From Prevotella sp. (GTDB taxonomy: Bacteria > Bacteroidota > Bacteroidia > Bacteroidales > Bacteroidaceae), in assembly GCA_022511055.1 (NCBI GenBank), contig JAFLSH010000031.1:1-15074 (forward strand): a stretch of 15,074 nt of DNA, written 5' to 3'. Of the stretch, positions 7,680-15,026 are shown in pieces. Below the pieces are notes generated by a model. The model saw only the letters and a list, made by a program, of their open reading frames with translations, did no database searches and had not been told where the DNA came from. Numbering within the stretch: position 1 is the first letter of the stretch; every line of letters starts with the position of its first letter. The position numbers and the translations under genes were made by a program.

Positions 7680-10403
7680 AATGGATTCTTTCAGAGCGGC
7701 AATCTTCTCTTCTGCATCGCTCTGCTTCTTGCGTTCCATGGCCACAACGGCTTCCGGCGCATTCTGAACGAATCTCTCGTTGCCTAACTTCTTCATGACA
7801 CCTGCAAGGAAGCCCTCAAGGTGTTGCAGCTGTGCTTCCATCTTCTTGATTTCAGTTTCAATGTCAATCATTGCACCCAGCGGAATGGCAAATTCGTCTG
7901 TTCCCACCATGAAGGAAGAGGCTGTCGCATCTTTCTCGGTAATGGTGTTGATAGCGCTGAGGTTAGCCATCTTTGTGATGATTGAAGCATACTTCTGAAG
8001 GTCTATGGCATTGCTTTGCTCCTTGTCGACTACCTGCAGTTCAAGCTGCTCTTTCGGCGCAATGTTTTTTGAAGAGCGCACCGTGCGCACGCCGGAAACA
8101 ATCTGCTTGACCACCTCAATGTCGGCAGCCAACTGGTTGTCAGCCTCAGAGGGAGCATTTTGTGTCAGCTTGTCGCGCATGATAGACTCGCCTTCCTTGC
8201 GGTCGTAAATGTGCTGCCAGAGTTCTTCCGTGATAAACGGCATGAACGGGTGGAGCATCTTCAGCAGCACCTCAAAGAACTCCAATGTCTTGTCGTAGGT
8301 CTGCTGGTCGATAGGCTGTTGCTCGCCGTTTACATAGGCCGGCTTAACCATCTCCAGATACCAACTTGAGAACTCATCCCAGAAGAGTTTGTAGACTGCC
8401 ATCAATGCCTCCGATAGACGGTACTTCTTGAAGAGGTCGTTGACCTCAGCATTCGTCTGGCGGAGCTTTGCTTCAAACCATTGCGTGGCAATTTGGGTGG
8501 TAGAAGTGGGTTGCAGGTCGTTGGAGACCTTCCAGCCTTTCACCAGGCGGAACGCATTCCATATCTTGTTGTTGAAGTTGCGCCCTTGCTCGCACAATGC
8601 CTCGTCAAACAGAATGTCGTTGCCCGCAGGGGCAGAGAGCATCATGCCCATGCGCACACCGTCGGCACCAAACTTGTCAATCAGTTCAATGGGGTCGGGG
8701 CTGTTGCCTAAGCTCTTCGACATCTTTCGGCCCAACTTGTCGCGAACAATACCAGTAAAATAGACATTCTTAAAAGGCATTTTGCCTGCATACTCATAGC
8801 CGGCCATAATCATACGGGCCACCCAGAAGAAAATGATATCCGGCCCTGTCACCAAGTCGCTGGTGGGGTAGTAATAGTTCATTTCCGCATTGCCCGGCTG
8901 GTTGATGCCGTCGAAGAGAGAGATGGGCCAAAGCCAAGAGCTGAACCAGGTGTCGAGCGCATCCTCGTCTTGGCGCAAGTCGGCATCAGTGATACTTGGG
9001 TTTTGCTTCTGGGCCAACTTCAGGGCTTCTTCGCGTGTCTCGGCGACAACGAATGTTTCCGTTGCATCGGGATTGTCTGTGCTTTCTGGATAGTAGTAGG
9101 CAGGTATGCGGTGACCCCACCAGAGCTGGCGCGAGATGCACCAGTCCTGAATGTTCTCCAACCAGTTTTTGTAGGTGTTGACATATTTTTGCGGATAGAA
9201 GCGTAGCTCTCCGTTGAGTACTGGCGGCAGAGCCAGGTCGGCAAAGTGCTGCATCTTGAGAAACCATTGCAGCGAGAGTCTCGGCTCGATGGCTGTGTCC
9301 GGGTTACGCTCAGAATAGCCAACTTTATTGGTGTAGCTTTCCACCTTTTCCATCAGCCCTGCTGCCTGCAAATCCTTGGCTATCTGCTCACGGCAGTCGA
9401 AACGGTCCATGCCAACATAGAGCGGTGACTGCTCAGAAATCGTTCCGTCGGCGTTGAAGATGTCGATAGTCTCTAAGTTGTGGGTCTTTCCCAACATGTA
9501 GTCGTTAGTATCGTGTGCGGGGGTTACCTTCAGACAGCCCGTACCGAACTCAATGTCCACATAGCGGTCCTCAATGACAGGAATGACACGGCCCACCAAT
9601 GGCACAATGACCTGATGCCCCCTCAGCCACTGGTTTTTCGGGTCTTTGGGGTTGATACACATGGCCGTATCACCCATAATGGTCTCCGGGCGGGTGGTAG
9701 CTACAACGGCGTAGTAGCCTTTCTCGTCTTTATGAATCACGTTGCCGGCTTCCTCTGCATTCTCAGGAATGACCAGATTGTCCTGGTCAGCTACATAATA
9801 CTTCAAATGGAAAAGGCGGCTCTGTTCTTCTTTATAGATAACCTCCTCGGTTGACAGGGCTGTTAGCGCCTTCGGGTCCCAGTTGACCATGCGCATTCCA
9901 CGGTAGATAAGTCCTTTGTTGTACAGGTCAACAAAAACCTTGATAACGCTTTGCGACCGCTTTTCGTCCATGGTAAAAGCCGTGCGCTCCCAGTCGCAGC
10001 TGGCACCCAGTCGCCGCAGCTGCTTCAGAATGATGCCACCGTGTTCATTGGTCCAATCCCAGGCATGTTCTAAAAAGCGCTCACGGCTGAGGTCGCGCTT
10101 CTTGATGCCTTCAGCAGCCAACTTCTTCACCACCTTGGCCTCAGTGGCAATGGAGGCGTGGTCTGTGCCAGGCACCCAGCAGGCATTTTTACCCTCCATG
10201 CGGGCACGCCGTATCAGGATATCCTGAATCGTGTTGTTAAGCATGTGCCCCATGTGAAGCACACCCGTCACGTTGGGCGGCGGGATAACGATAGTGTAGG
10301 GCTCACGATTGTCGGGCTTGCTTGCGAAGAGCTTGTTGTCAACCCAGTACTGGTACCATTTCGATTCGACCTCTTTCGGGTCATACTTGCTTGCTAATTC
10401 CAT
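7662..10403 (-). CDS. valS: Valine--tRNA ligase
   Basis: This 913-residue class I aminoacyl-tRNA synthetase attaches valine to tRNA-Val in the cytoplasm. The HIGH motif appears as HMGH (50-53) within PPPNVTGVLHMGHML, and KMSKS is at 560-564 in GRKMSKSLGNSPDP. The editing domain that removes misactivated threonine is marked by TTRPETIMGDTA (236-247) and GTGCLKVTPAHDTNDY (287-302). WCISRQLWWGHRIPAY (421-436) is typical of ValS. The C terminus (about 845-913) is a Lys/Glu-rich coiled coil, the ValS tRNA-binding arm. Length is normal. It is transcribed alone, divergently from mazG. Confidence 0.98.
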   Translation of the reverse strand: MELASKYDPKEVESKWYQYWVDNKLFASKPDNREPYTIVIPPPNVTGVLHMGHMLNNTIQDILIRRARMEGKNACWVPGTDHASIATEAKVVKKLAAEGIKKRDLSRERFLEHAWDWTNEHGGIILKQLRRLGASCDWERTAFTMDEKRSQSVIKVFVDLYNKGLIYRGMRMVNWDPKALTALSTEEVIYKEEQSRLFHLKYYVADQDNLVIPENAEEAGNVIHKDEKGYYAVVATTRPETIMGDTAMCINPKDPKNQWLRGHQVIVPLVGRVIPVIEDRYVDIEFGTGCLKVTPAHDTNDYMLGKTHNLETIDIFNADGTISEQSPLYVGMDRFDCREQIAKDLQAAGLMEKVESYTNKVGYSERNPDTAIEPRLSLQWFLKMQHFADLALPPVLNGELRFYPQKYVNTYKNWLENIQDWCISRQLWWGHRIPAYYYPESTDNPDATETFVVAETREEALKLAQKQNPSITDADLRQDEDALDTWFSSWLWPISLFDGINQPGNAEMNYYYPTSDLVTGPDIIFFWVARMIMAGYEYAGKMPFKNVYFTGIVRDKLGRKMSKSLGNSPDPIELIDKFGADGVRMGMMLSAPAGNDILFDEALCEQGRNFNNKIWNAFRLVKGWKVSNDLQPTSTTQIATQWFEAKLRQTNAEVNDLFKKYRLSEALMAVYKLFWDEFSSWYLEMVKPAYVNGEQQPIDQQTYDKTLEFFEVLLKMLHPFMPFITEELWQHIYDRKEGESIMRDKLTQNAPSEADNQLAADIEVVKQIVSGVRTVRSSKNIAPKEQLELQVVDKEQSNAIDLQKYASIITKMANLSAINTITEKDATASSFMVGTDEFAIPLGAMIDIETEIKKMEAQLQHLEGFLAGVMKKLGNERFVQNAPEAVVAMERKKQSDAEEKIAALKESIAALKK

Positions 10404-10446
10404 TGCTTTTATCTTATTTTTGTATTTTTTCTTCTAAAAAACGGTG

Positions 10447-10454
10447 CAAAATTA
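10447..10454 (-). promoter_or_regulatory. Bacteroidota -7 box for valS
   Basis: On the minus strand the sequence reads TAATTTTG, a match to TAnnTTTG, about 44 bases before the valS ATG. I see no clear -33 TTTG. The spacer to mazG is very AT-rich. Confidence 0.55.
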
Positions 10455-10497
10455 TAAAATAATTGTGAATTATAAACGAAGAATTATAAATTATTAG

Positions 10498-10505
10498 TAT
10501 CTTTG
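10498..10505 (+). promoter_or_regulatory. Bacteroidota -7 box for mazG
   Basis: TATCTTTG matches TAnnTTTG and ends 19 bases before the mazG ATG, giving a short leader. No good -33 box is seen in the AT-rich sequence upstream. Confidence 0.55.
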
Positions 10506-10524
10506 CCACATTATTTCGAATAAA

Positions 10525-11409
10525 ATGCACACAAAAGAAGAAAAGTTGAAGGCTTTTGGCCGTTTGTTAGACGTATTGGATGCGTTGCGCGAGAAATGTC
10601 CTTGGGATAAAAAGCAGACTAACGAGAGTCTGCGCCCGAACACCATAGAGGAGACCTACGAACTCTGTGAAGCCTTGATACGTGATGACCGTAAGAACAT
10701 CTGCAAGGAGCTGGGTGATGTGCTGATGCACGTCATATTCTATTCCAAGATAGGACAGGAGACTGGCGACTTTGACATTGCTGATGTGTGTAACACACAG
10801 GCCGACAAACTTATATTCCGGCATCCCCACATCTATCATCCCTCGCAGATTGGGGCTGCCGACCCTAAGCCGCTGCCATACGGCGAAGAAGATGAGGAAC
10901 GCGAGTTTGCTGATGCCAAGACGGCACAGCAAGTCTTGGAAAACTGGGAACAGATTAAGCTGCGCGAGAAAGACGGCAACAAGACCGTACTTTCTGGAGT
11001 GCCGTCGGCTTTGCCTTCGATAGTAAAGGCATATCGCATACAAGACAAAGCGCGTAACGTGGGCTTTGATTGGGAAGACAGAAGTGATGTGTGGGCTAAG
11101 GTGCGGGAAGAACTTGATGAGCTTGAGGCCGAGTTGCAACGTGAGGATAAGCAACGCTCGACTGAGGAGTTGGGCGATTTCCTTTTCTCTGTCATCAATG
11201 CCGCACGGTTGTACAAGCTGAATCCTGACAACGCTCTGGAGAAAACCAACCAGAAATTCATAGCCCGGTTTAATTACATCGAAGAACAATGCACCCGTGC
11301 GGGGCGTTCTATTAAGGATATGACACTGGCAGAGATGGATGCACTGTGGAACGAAGCCAAGAAGGAACTGAAACAAACCAAAAATGATAAAACGTATGAA
11401 GAAAGTTAA
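10525..11409 (+). CDS. mazG: Nucleoside triphosphate pyrophosphohydrolase MazG
   Basis: MazG hydrolyses (d)NTPs to monophosphate and pyrophosphate and cleans up abnormal nucleotides. The 294-residue protein has both tandem MazG domains. The first has CPWDKKQT (25-32), EETYEL (42-47) and KELGDVL (61-67), giving the metal-binding ExxE...ExxD pattern. The second has REELDELEAEL (194-204) and EELGDFLFSVIN (214-225). The length is slightly above the 263 residues of E. coli MazG. The last codons overlap the start of the lipoprotein gene, so the two are probably co-transcribed and translationally coupled. No toxin-antitoxin partner is present. Confidence 0.95.
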   Translation: MHTKEEKLKAFGRLLDVLDALREKCPWDKKQTNESLRPNTIEETYELCEALIRDDRKNICKELGDVLMHVIFYSKIGQETGDFDIADVCNTQADKLIFRHPHIYHPSQIGAADPKPLPYGEEDEEREFADAKTAQQVLENWEQIKLREKDGNKTVLSGVPSALPSIVKAYRIQDKARNVGFDWEDRSDVWAKVREELDELEAELQREDKQRSTEELGDFLFSVINAARLYKLNPDNALEKTNQKFIARFNYIEEQCTRAGRSIKDMTLAEMDALWNEAKKELKQTKNDKTYEES

Positions 11410-12070
11410 TTTATTTGCTGCCATGGCAGTTGCATTGCTGGCAGTAGAGAGTTGCGGTAGCAAGGGTCAACAACAGCAGCAGGTGTCGTATGACGAAGAT
11501 TATGAGGCATACGAGCCAACCAATCGTGACACGACCATCTACGGTCTGTGTGCCGATGGCTCAGCCATGAATACGATTCAGCTGATTGCAGATAACGGTG
11601 ACACATTGACCTTGAGCTTGCTGAAGGCTCAAGAGGCAGGGCTGGTGCTTGGTGGCTATAACGTGGGTGACCGCATGGCGGTGTTGCCTGATGCCAAGCG
11701 CGACACGGCTCTTCAGGTCATCAATCTGTCAGCCCTGCTGGGCGATTGGGTAATGCCAAATCCGTTAGATGGCAGCTCCGAGACTGGTATCAGCATCAAG
11801 GAGGGTGGCATTGCTGAAGGCATTGAGCAGGCATATACAATCTATCGCACATGGAAAATATACAATGGCAAGTTGGAGCTGATTTCCATGCGTGAGGGTG
11901 GGGCTGGCGATGAGGAGATAAATCTCTACGACATCGTTAGTCTGACTCCTGACTCGCTGATTTTCAAAGACGAAGAGGATATCTACGAGTATGGCCGCAA
12001 GCAGGAAAACAAAGGCTATGGGCGGGAGATAAAGTTAGAAGAGGCTTCTGAAGACGACTATAGGATGTAA
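11396..12070 (+). CDS. Lipocalin-like lipoprotein
   Basis: The N terminus MKKVNLFAAMAVALLAVESC is a signal peptide ending in a Bacteroidota-style lipobox. The Cys is residue 20 from this start, and the next residues (GSKG, a Gln run, then Asp/Glu-rich) suit an exported lipoprotein. A beta-rich region follows (about 46-110, with DNGDTLTLSLL and GYNVGDRMAV). Then comes a lipocalin-like domain from about 115, recognisable by LLGDWVMPNPLDGSSETG, the IYRTWKIYNGKLELIS stretch and SLTPDSLIF. I assign it to the lipocalin-like families common in Bacteroidota; the ligand is unknown. An upstream in-frame ATG at 11384 is possible, but MKKVN is a more typical start. It sits between mazG and rnz with overlap on one side and 21 bp on the other. 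No functional link to those enzymes is evident. Confidence 0.75.
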   Translation: MKKVNLFAAMAVALLAVESCGSKGQQQQQVSYDEDYEAYEPTNRDTTIYGLCADGSAMNTIQLIADNGDTLTLSLLKAQEAGLVLGGYNVGDRMAVLPDAKRDTALQVINLSALLGDWVMPNPLDGSSETGISIKEGGIAEGIEQAYTIYRTWKIYNGKLELISMREGGAGDEEINLYDIVSLTPDSLIFKDEEDIYEYGRKQENKGYGREIKLEEASEDDYRM

Positions 12071-12091
12071 AAATACGTTAGAACATTAGCG

Positions 12092-13006
12092 TTGGAACCT
12101 TTCAAAGTACATATCCTGGGGTGCGGTAGCGCATTGCCCACATTGCGGCATTATTCTTCTGCTCAAGTAGTGGAAGTGCGTGACAAGTTGTTTTTGGTCG
12201 ACTGTGGCGAAGGTACGCAGATGCAGCTGCGCAAGGCTCGCTCTCATTTTGCCCGCCTTGGCCACATATTCATCAGTCATATACATGGCGATCATTGCTT
12301 TGGACTGATTGGCTTGATTTCCACTTTTGGGCTGTTAGGGCGCACTGCCAAACTTCACGTTTACGCCCATGCCCAGCTGGGCGGCATTTTGCAGAGCCAG
12401 ATGGATTTGTTCTGCCGTGACTTGGACTATGAGGTGGTGTTCCATGCCATTGATGCCTCGCAGCAACAGGTCATTTACGAAGACCGTTCACTAACGGTTG
12501 AGACAATACCTCTATCGCACCGGCTGCCTACTTGTGGTTTTCTTTTCCGCGAGAAACCGTTGTTGCCGCATATACGCCGGGATATGATAGACTTCTATCA
12601 GATACCGACCTCTCAGATTCTTAACATCAAAAACGGACAGGGATGGACAACTGCCGATGGCACTGTCATCCCTCATGAGCGCTTGGTGGAGCCGGCAGCT
12701 CCACCTCGCAGCTATGCCTATTGTAGCGACACAAAGTATCTGCCCACTTTGCATGAGCGAATAAAGGGCGTGACAACACTCTATCATGAGAGTACCTATG
12801 GCGATGACAATCAGGTCATGGCTGACAAGTACTACCATTCCACAGCCAGGCAGGCAGCCCAGGTTGCCCGTGATGCCGGAGCCAACCATCTCATTTTAGG
12901 GCATTATTCCTCGCGTTACACTGATGAGCGCGTGTTGCTGAATCAGGCCAGGGAAGTGTTCCCAAATGTGTCATTGGCTGATGAGATGCAGGTTTTTGAT
13001 GTGTGA
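12092..13006 (+). CDS. rnz: Ribonuclease Z (tRNA 3' processing endonuclease)
   Basis: The 304-residue metallo-beta-lactamase-fold protein cuts precursor tRNAs after the discriminator base. Motifs are HILGCGSALPT (7-17), the zinc motif SHIHGDH (62-68), LSHRLPTCGF (141-150) with His143, YCSDT (210-214) with Asp213, YHESTY (231-236), YHSTARQAAQVA (248-259) and LILGHYSSRY (267-276) with His271. The start must be TTG at 12092: the frame is closed upstream by TAA at 12068-12070, which is also the stop of the preceding gene, and the first internal ATG lies beyond the conserved N terminus. It is probably the last gene of the mazG transcript. A T-rich stretch follows at 13013-13020, but no hairpin. 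Confidence 0.95.
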   Translation: MEPFKVHILGCGSALPTLRHYSSAQVVEVRDKLFLVDCGEGTQMQLRKARSHFARLGHIFISHIHGDHCFGLIGLISTFGLLGRTAKLHVYAHAQLGGILQSQMDLFCRDLDYEVVFHAIDASQQQVIYEDRSLTVETIPLSHRLPTCGFLFREKPLLPHIRRDMIDFYQIPTSQILNIKNGQGWTTADGTVIPHERLVEPAAPPRSYAYCSDTKYLPTLHERIKGVTTLYHESTYGDDNQVMADKYYHSTARQAAQVARDAGANHLILGHYSSRYTDERVLLNQAREVFPNVSLADEMQVFDV

Positions 13007-13028
13007 AATGCATTTTTTTTGTTAAAAG

Positions 13029-13060
13029 TTTGGCTGTTTAGGAAAAAAATAGTATTTTTG
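13029..13060 (+). promoter_or_regulatory. Strong Bacteroidota promoter for the small secreted protein
   Basis: TTTG (13029-13032) is followed after 20 bases by TATTTTTG (13053-13060), matching both boxes of the Bacteroidota housekeeping promoter. The leader to ATG 13081 is about 15 bases. Confidence 0.7.
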
Positions 13061-13080
13061 CAACAAATTCAACTGAAGAT

Positions 13081-13392
13081 ATGCAGAAAAGACTACTTAT
13101 CGTATCGTTAGCAGGTTTCCTGTTGTGTGCTGGGTCGGTGACGCTGGCAGCTTCTGAAATGGAGATGACAGCCATCGAGCAGTCCGACACGCAGGTAACG
13201 ATAACGGTCAGTCAGTCGGTTGCTGTTGTCAGTGGGGCACAAGGCGAAACCCTTGAGGTCGTTTCTCTGACAGGCAAGAAGTTGATGACCGTGAAGATTG
13301 ACAGCCCGGTGCAGCGTGTTGAACTGAATGTTCCCAAAGGGTGCTACATATTAAAGGTGGGTAAGGTAGTAAGGAAGGTGTCAATCCACTAA
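13081..13392 (+). CDS. Small secreted protein resembling a type IX secretion C-terminal domain
   Basis: The 103-residue product has a signal peptide (about 1-24: MQKRLLIV..., hydrophobic core, then TLAAS). The mature part of about 75 residues is predicted beta-rich. Its order is: a strand TQVTITVS, then VVSGAQGETLEVVSLTGKKL (50-68), VQRVELNVPKGCYILKVG (77-94) and KVVRKVSIH at the end. This is the pattern of the C-terminal sorting domains of proteins sent through the Bacteroidota type IX system (GE-x-hydrophobic-V-x-x-x-G, then L-x-x-G-x-Y-h-h-K-V-G, then KhhhK). Here there is no cargo in front of it. It could be a stand-alone beta-sandwich protein, a remnant, or a real small secreted protein. 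It has its own promoter and is monocistronic or loosely upstream of the sigma operon. Confidence 0.6.
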   Translation: MQKRLLIVSLAGFLLCAGSVTLAASEMEMTAIEQSDTQVTITVSQSVAVVSGAQGETLEVVSLTGKKLMTVKIDSPVQRVELNVPKGCYILKVGKVVRKVSIH

Positions 13393-13433
13393 CCACCCTT
13401 CTTTTTCTCTTCACTGTTAGTGCCGGGAATATT

Positions 13434-13514
13434 ATGGAAAATATCATTGGGAAACATGACAATGATTTAACTTTTCTACAGATGAGACAATCGCTCAGAC
13501 ATATCATGCAGTAA
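13434..13514 (+). CDS. Possible 26-residue leader ORF before the sigma factor
   Basis: The ATG at 13434 opens 26 codons (MENIIGKHDNDLTFLQMRQS...) to TAA at 13512-13514, four bases before the sigma factor ATG. The spacing would allow translational coupling. The peptide is not recognised and chance is quite possible. If the candidate promoter at 13468 is used, the ORF start would not be in the mRNA. Confidence 0.2.
   Translation: MENIIGKHDNDLTFLQMRQSLRHIMQ
13468..13475 (+). promoter_or_regulatory. Weak candidate -7 box for the sigma factor operon
   Basis: TAACTTTT matches TAnnTTTG except for the last base, and TTG occurs 18 bases upstream (13447-13449). It would give a leader of about 35-45 bases. 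It could instead be an element recognised by the encoded sigma factor itself; the sequence alone does not decide. Confidence 0.25.
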
Positions 13515-13518
13515 CGCT

Positions 13519-14070
13519 ATGGCAAAGAATGATGACCAGTTACTGGCAAAGCAATTGTCAGACCCTCAGACTCAGCGGCGTGCTTTCGAGACGGTGGTAC
13601 GTCTTTATGGCGAGCAGTTGTATTGGCAGATTCGCCGTATAGTGCTGACCCATGAAGATGCAGACGATGTACTGCAAAACACTTTCATTAAGGCATGGAA
13701 CGCGCTCGACTCATTCCGTAACGACTCGAAGATTTCCACTTGGCTGTCGCGCATTGCCATCAACGAAAGCATAAACTTCACACGGCGACAGAAAAATATT
13801 GCTATGGTAAGTGCCGATAACGAAGAAACCGGCGTGGCTAATATGCTGATGGCTGACGACTATTTTGATGGTGAACATACAGAGGCACTTCTTCAGGAGG
13901 CCATCGCCCAGCTGCCAGAGGTGCAGCGCATGGTGTTCACTCTACGATACTATGACGAAATGAAATATAGTGAGATTAGCCGTGTACTTCAGACCTCGGA
14001 AGGAGCCCTGAAAGCCAGCTATCACATAGCAGTCAAGAAAATCAGTGATTTTTTTAAAACGCATGATTAA
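13519..14070 (+). CDS. ECF-type RNA polymerase sigma factor
   Basis: The 183-residue protein has only sigma regions 2 and 4, as in ECF sigma factors. Region 2 (about 20-92) contains DADDVLQNTFIKAWNALDSF (47-66) and TWLSRIAINESINFTRR (74-90). Region 4 (about 125-178) contains LPEVQRMVFTLRYYDEMKYS (132-151) and a helix-turn-helix EGALKASYHIAVKKI. It directs RNA polymerase to a stress regulon. The next gene encodes a one-pass membrane protein, the usual place for its anti-sigma factor. TGA at 13483-13485 closes the frame upstream, and ATG 13519 is the first start. Confidence 0.92.
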   Translation: MAKNDDQLLAKQLSDPQTQRRAFETVVRLYGEQLYWQIRRIVLTHEDADDVLQNTFIKAWNALDSFRNDSKISTWLSRIAINESINFTRRQKNIAMVSADNEETGVANMLMADDYFDGEHTEALLQEAIAQLPEVQRMVFTLRYYDEMKYSEISRVLQTSEGALKASYHIAVKKISDFFKTHD

Positions 14071-14100
14071 ACCTTTTGTATTTTGAAACGTCAATAAAGT

Positions 14101-14454
14101 ATGAAGAACGAAGAAAAATACCTAAAAAGCCAGATAGGCACAAGAAACCCTTTCACAGTGCCTGAAGGTTATTTCGACAGTTTTACTGCGAGAATGATGG
14201 AGCAGTTACCCGAGCGGACACCTGTCGCTGTCGCCCCGAGTCGCCAGCATCGGCTTCGTGTGTGGCTCTATGCGGCAGCTTGCGCCGTGCTGGGTCTCTT
14301 TGGAACAGCAGTCTACTTTAGTCAACTTGAGTCGGCAGACTCATCAGAGCTGTCGGTAGCATCCACGTCGATAGAAAACTATTTGGATGAGGCAGCTGAC
14401 TATGTTATGGTAGACAATCATGACATTTATGCCTGTTTGGCCAGTGACTATTAA
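14101..14454 (+). CDS. Probable anti-sigma factor, single-pass membrane protein
   Basis: The 117-residue protein has a soluble N-terminal part (1-50) with the motif NPFTVPEGYFDSFTARMM (16-33), a single membrane helix (about 53-73) and a short Ser/Asp/Glu-rich outer segment. There is no signal peptide, so the N terminus faces the cytoplasm, where it could bind the sigma factor. It lacks the HxxxCxxC zinc motif of classical anti-sigma factors. Similar short proteins with the NPF-x-VPEGYF motif commonly follow ECF sigma genes in Bacteroidota. The anti-sigma role is inferred from position and topology. It lies 30 bp after the sigma gene and 11 bp before the next. Confidence 0.6.
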   Translation: MKNEEKYLKSQIGTRNPFTVPEGYFDSFTARMMEQLPERTPVAVAPSRQHRLRVWLYAAACAVLGLFGTAVYFSQLESADSSELSVASTSIENYLDEAADYVMVDNHDIYACLASDY

Positions 14455-14465
14455 GCCATAGCTTT

Positions 14466-14969
14466 ATGAAACGACTAACAATTTTACTCTTTTGCGGTCT
14501 GATGGCTCTATCTCTTTCTGCCCAGCAGAATCATCAGATGCCTAAATTCTCGCCAGAGAAGTTTCAGGCCGATTTAGAGCAGTTTATAACCAAGTCGGCT
14601 TGCCTGACTCCGCAAGAGGCAGCCAAGTTCTTCCCTGTATATAGGGAAATGCAGAAGAAACAGCGAGTGGTTTATGACCGTCAGCGCAATGTGAACAAGG
14701 TAAAGCCAGCTGGTGAAAAGGAGATTGCCAAGTCCATCCGTCAGCGCGATGAAGATGACTTGGAGTTGAAGCGCATCCAGCAGGTTTACCATAACAAGAT
14801 GCTGAGTGTCATTTCGGCATCGAAGCTATATGATGTGATACAGGCCGAAGACCGCTTCCATCGTATGATGTTCCGCAATTGGGGAGCAGGTGCGGGTATG
14901 GGGGCTGGCAACAATAAGAATAAGCCTGGTAAGCCTCACTACAATCCAACCCCTCCGAATGGGCGTTAG
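14466..14969 (+). CDS. Secreted Spy/CpxP-like protein
   Basis: The 167-residue product has a signal peptide (MKRLTILLFCGLMALSLSAQ, cleavage near 19) and then an all-helical, highly charged region (about 27-138). This includes LTPQEAAKFFPVYREMQKKQ (47-66), which resembles the LTxxQ-type repeats of periplasmic Spy/CpxP/CnrX-like proteins. The tail is rich in Gly, Asn, Lys and Pro (about 141-167). Such proteins act as periplasmic chaperones or sensors of envelope stress or metals. Its place as third gene after an ECF sigma and a likely anti-sigma suggests it is a target or a sensor of the same circuit. The similarity is in pattern, not strong identity. Confidence 0.65.
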   Translation: MKRLTILLFCGLMALSLSAQQNHQMPKFSPEKFQADLEQFITKSACLTPQEAAKFFPVYREMQKKQRVVYDRQRNVNKVKPAGEKEIAKSIRQRDEDDLELKRIQQVYHNKMLSVISASKLYDVIQAEDRFHRMMFRNWGAGAGMGAGNNKNKPGKPHYNPTPPNGR

Positions 14970-15002
14970 GCGATAGTTTGCGCACGCATAGTATTTACAA
15001 TC

Positions 15003-15026
15003 GACTTCCTAAGGAAGTCTTTTTTT
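15003..15026 (+). terminator. Rho-independent terminator of the sigma factor operon
   Basis: GACTTCC (15003-15009) pairs perfectly with GGAAGTC (15013-15019) around a three-base TAA loop, followed directly by seven T residues. It lies 33 bp after the stop of the Spy-like gene and clearly closes the operon. Confidence 0.9.

Noticed and set aside
10567..11463. 298-codon minus-strand ORF
   Set aside because: It lies antisense to mazG, whose tandem domains are unmistakable. The antisense product shows no recognisable domain.
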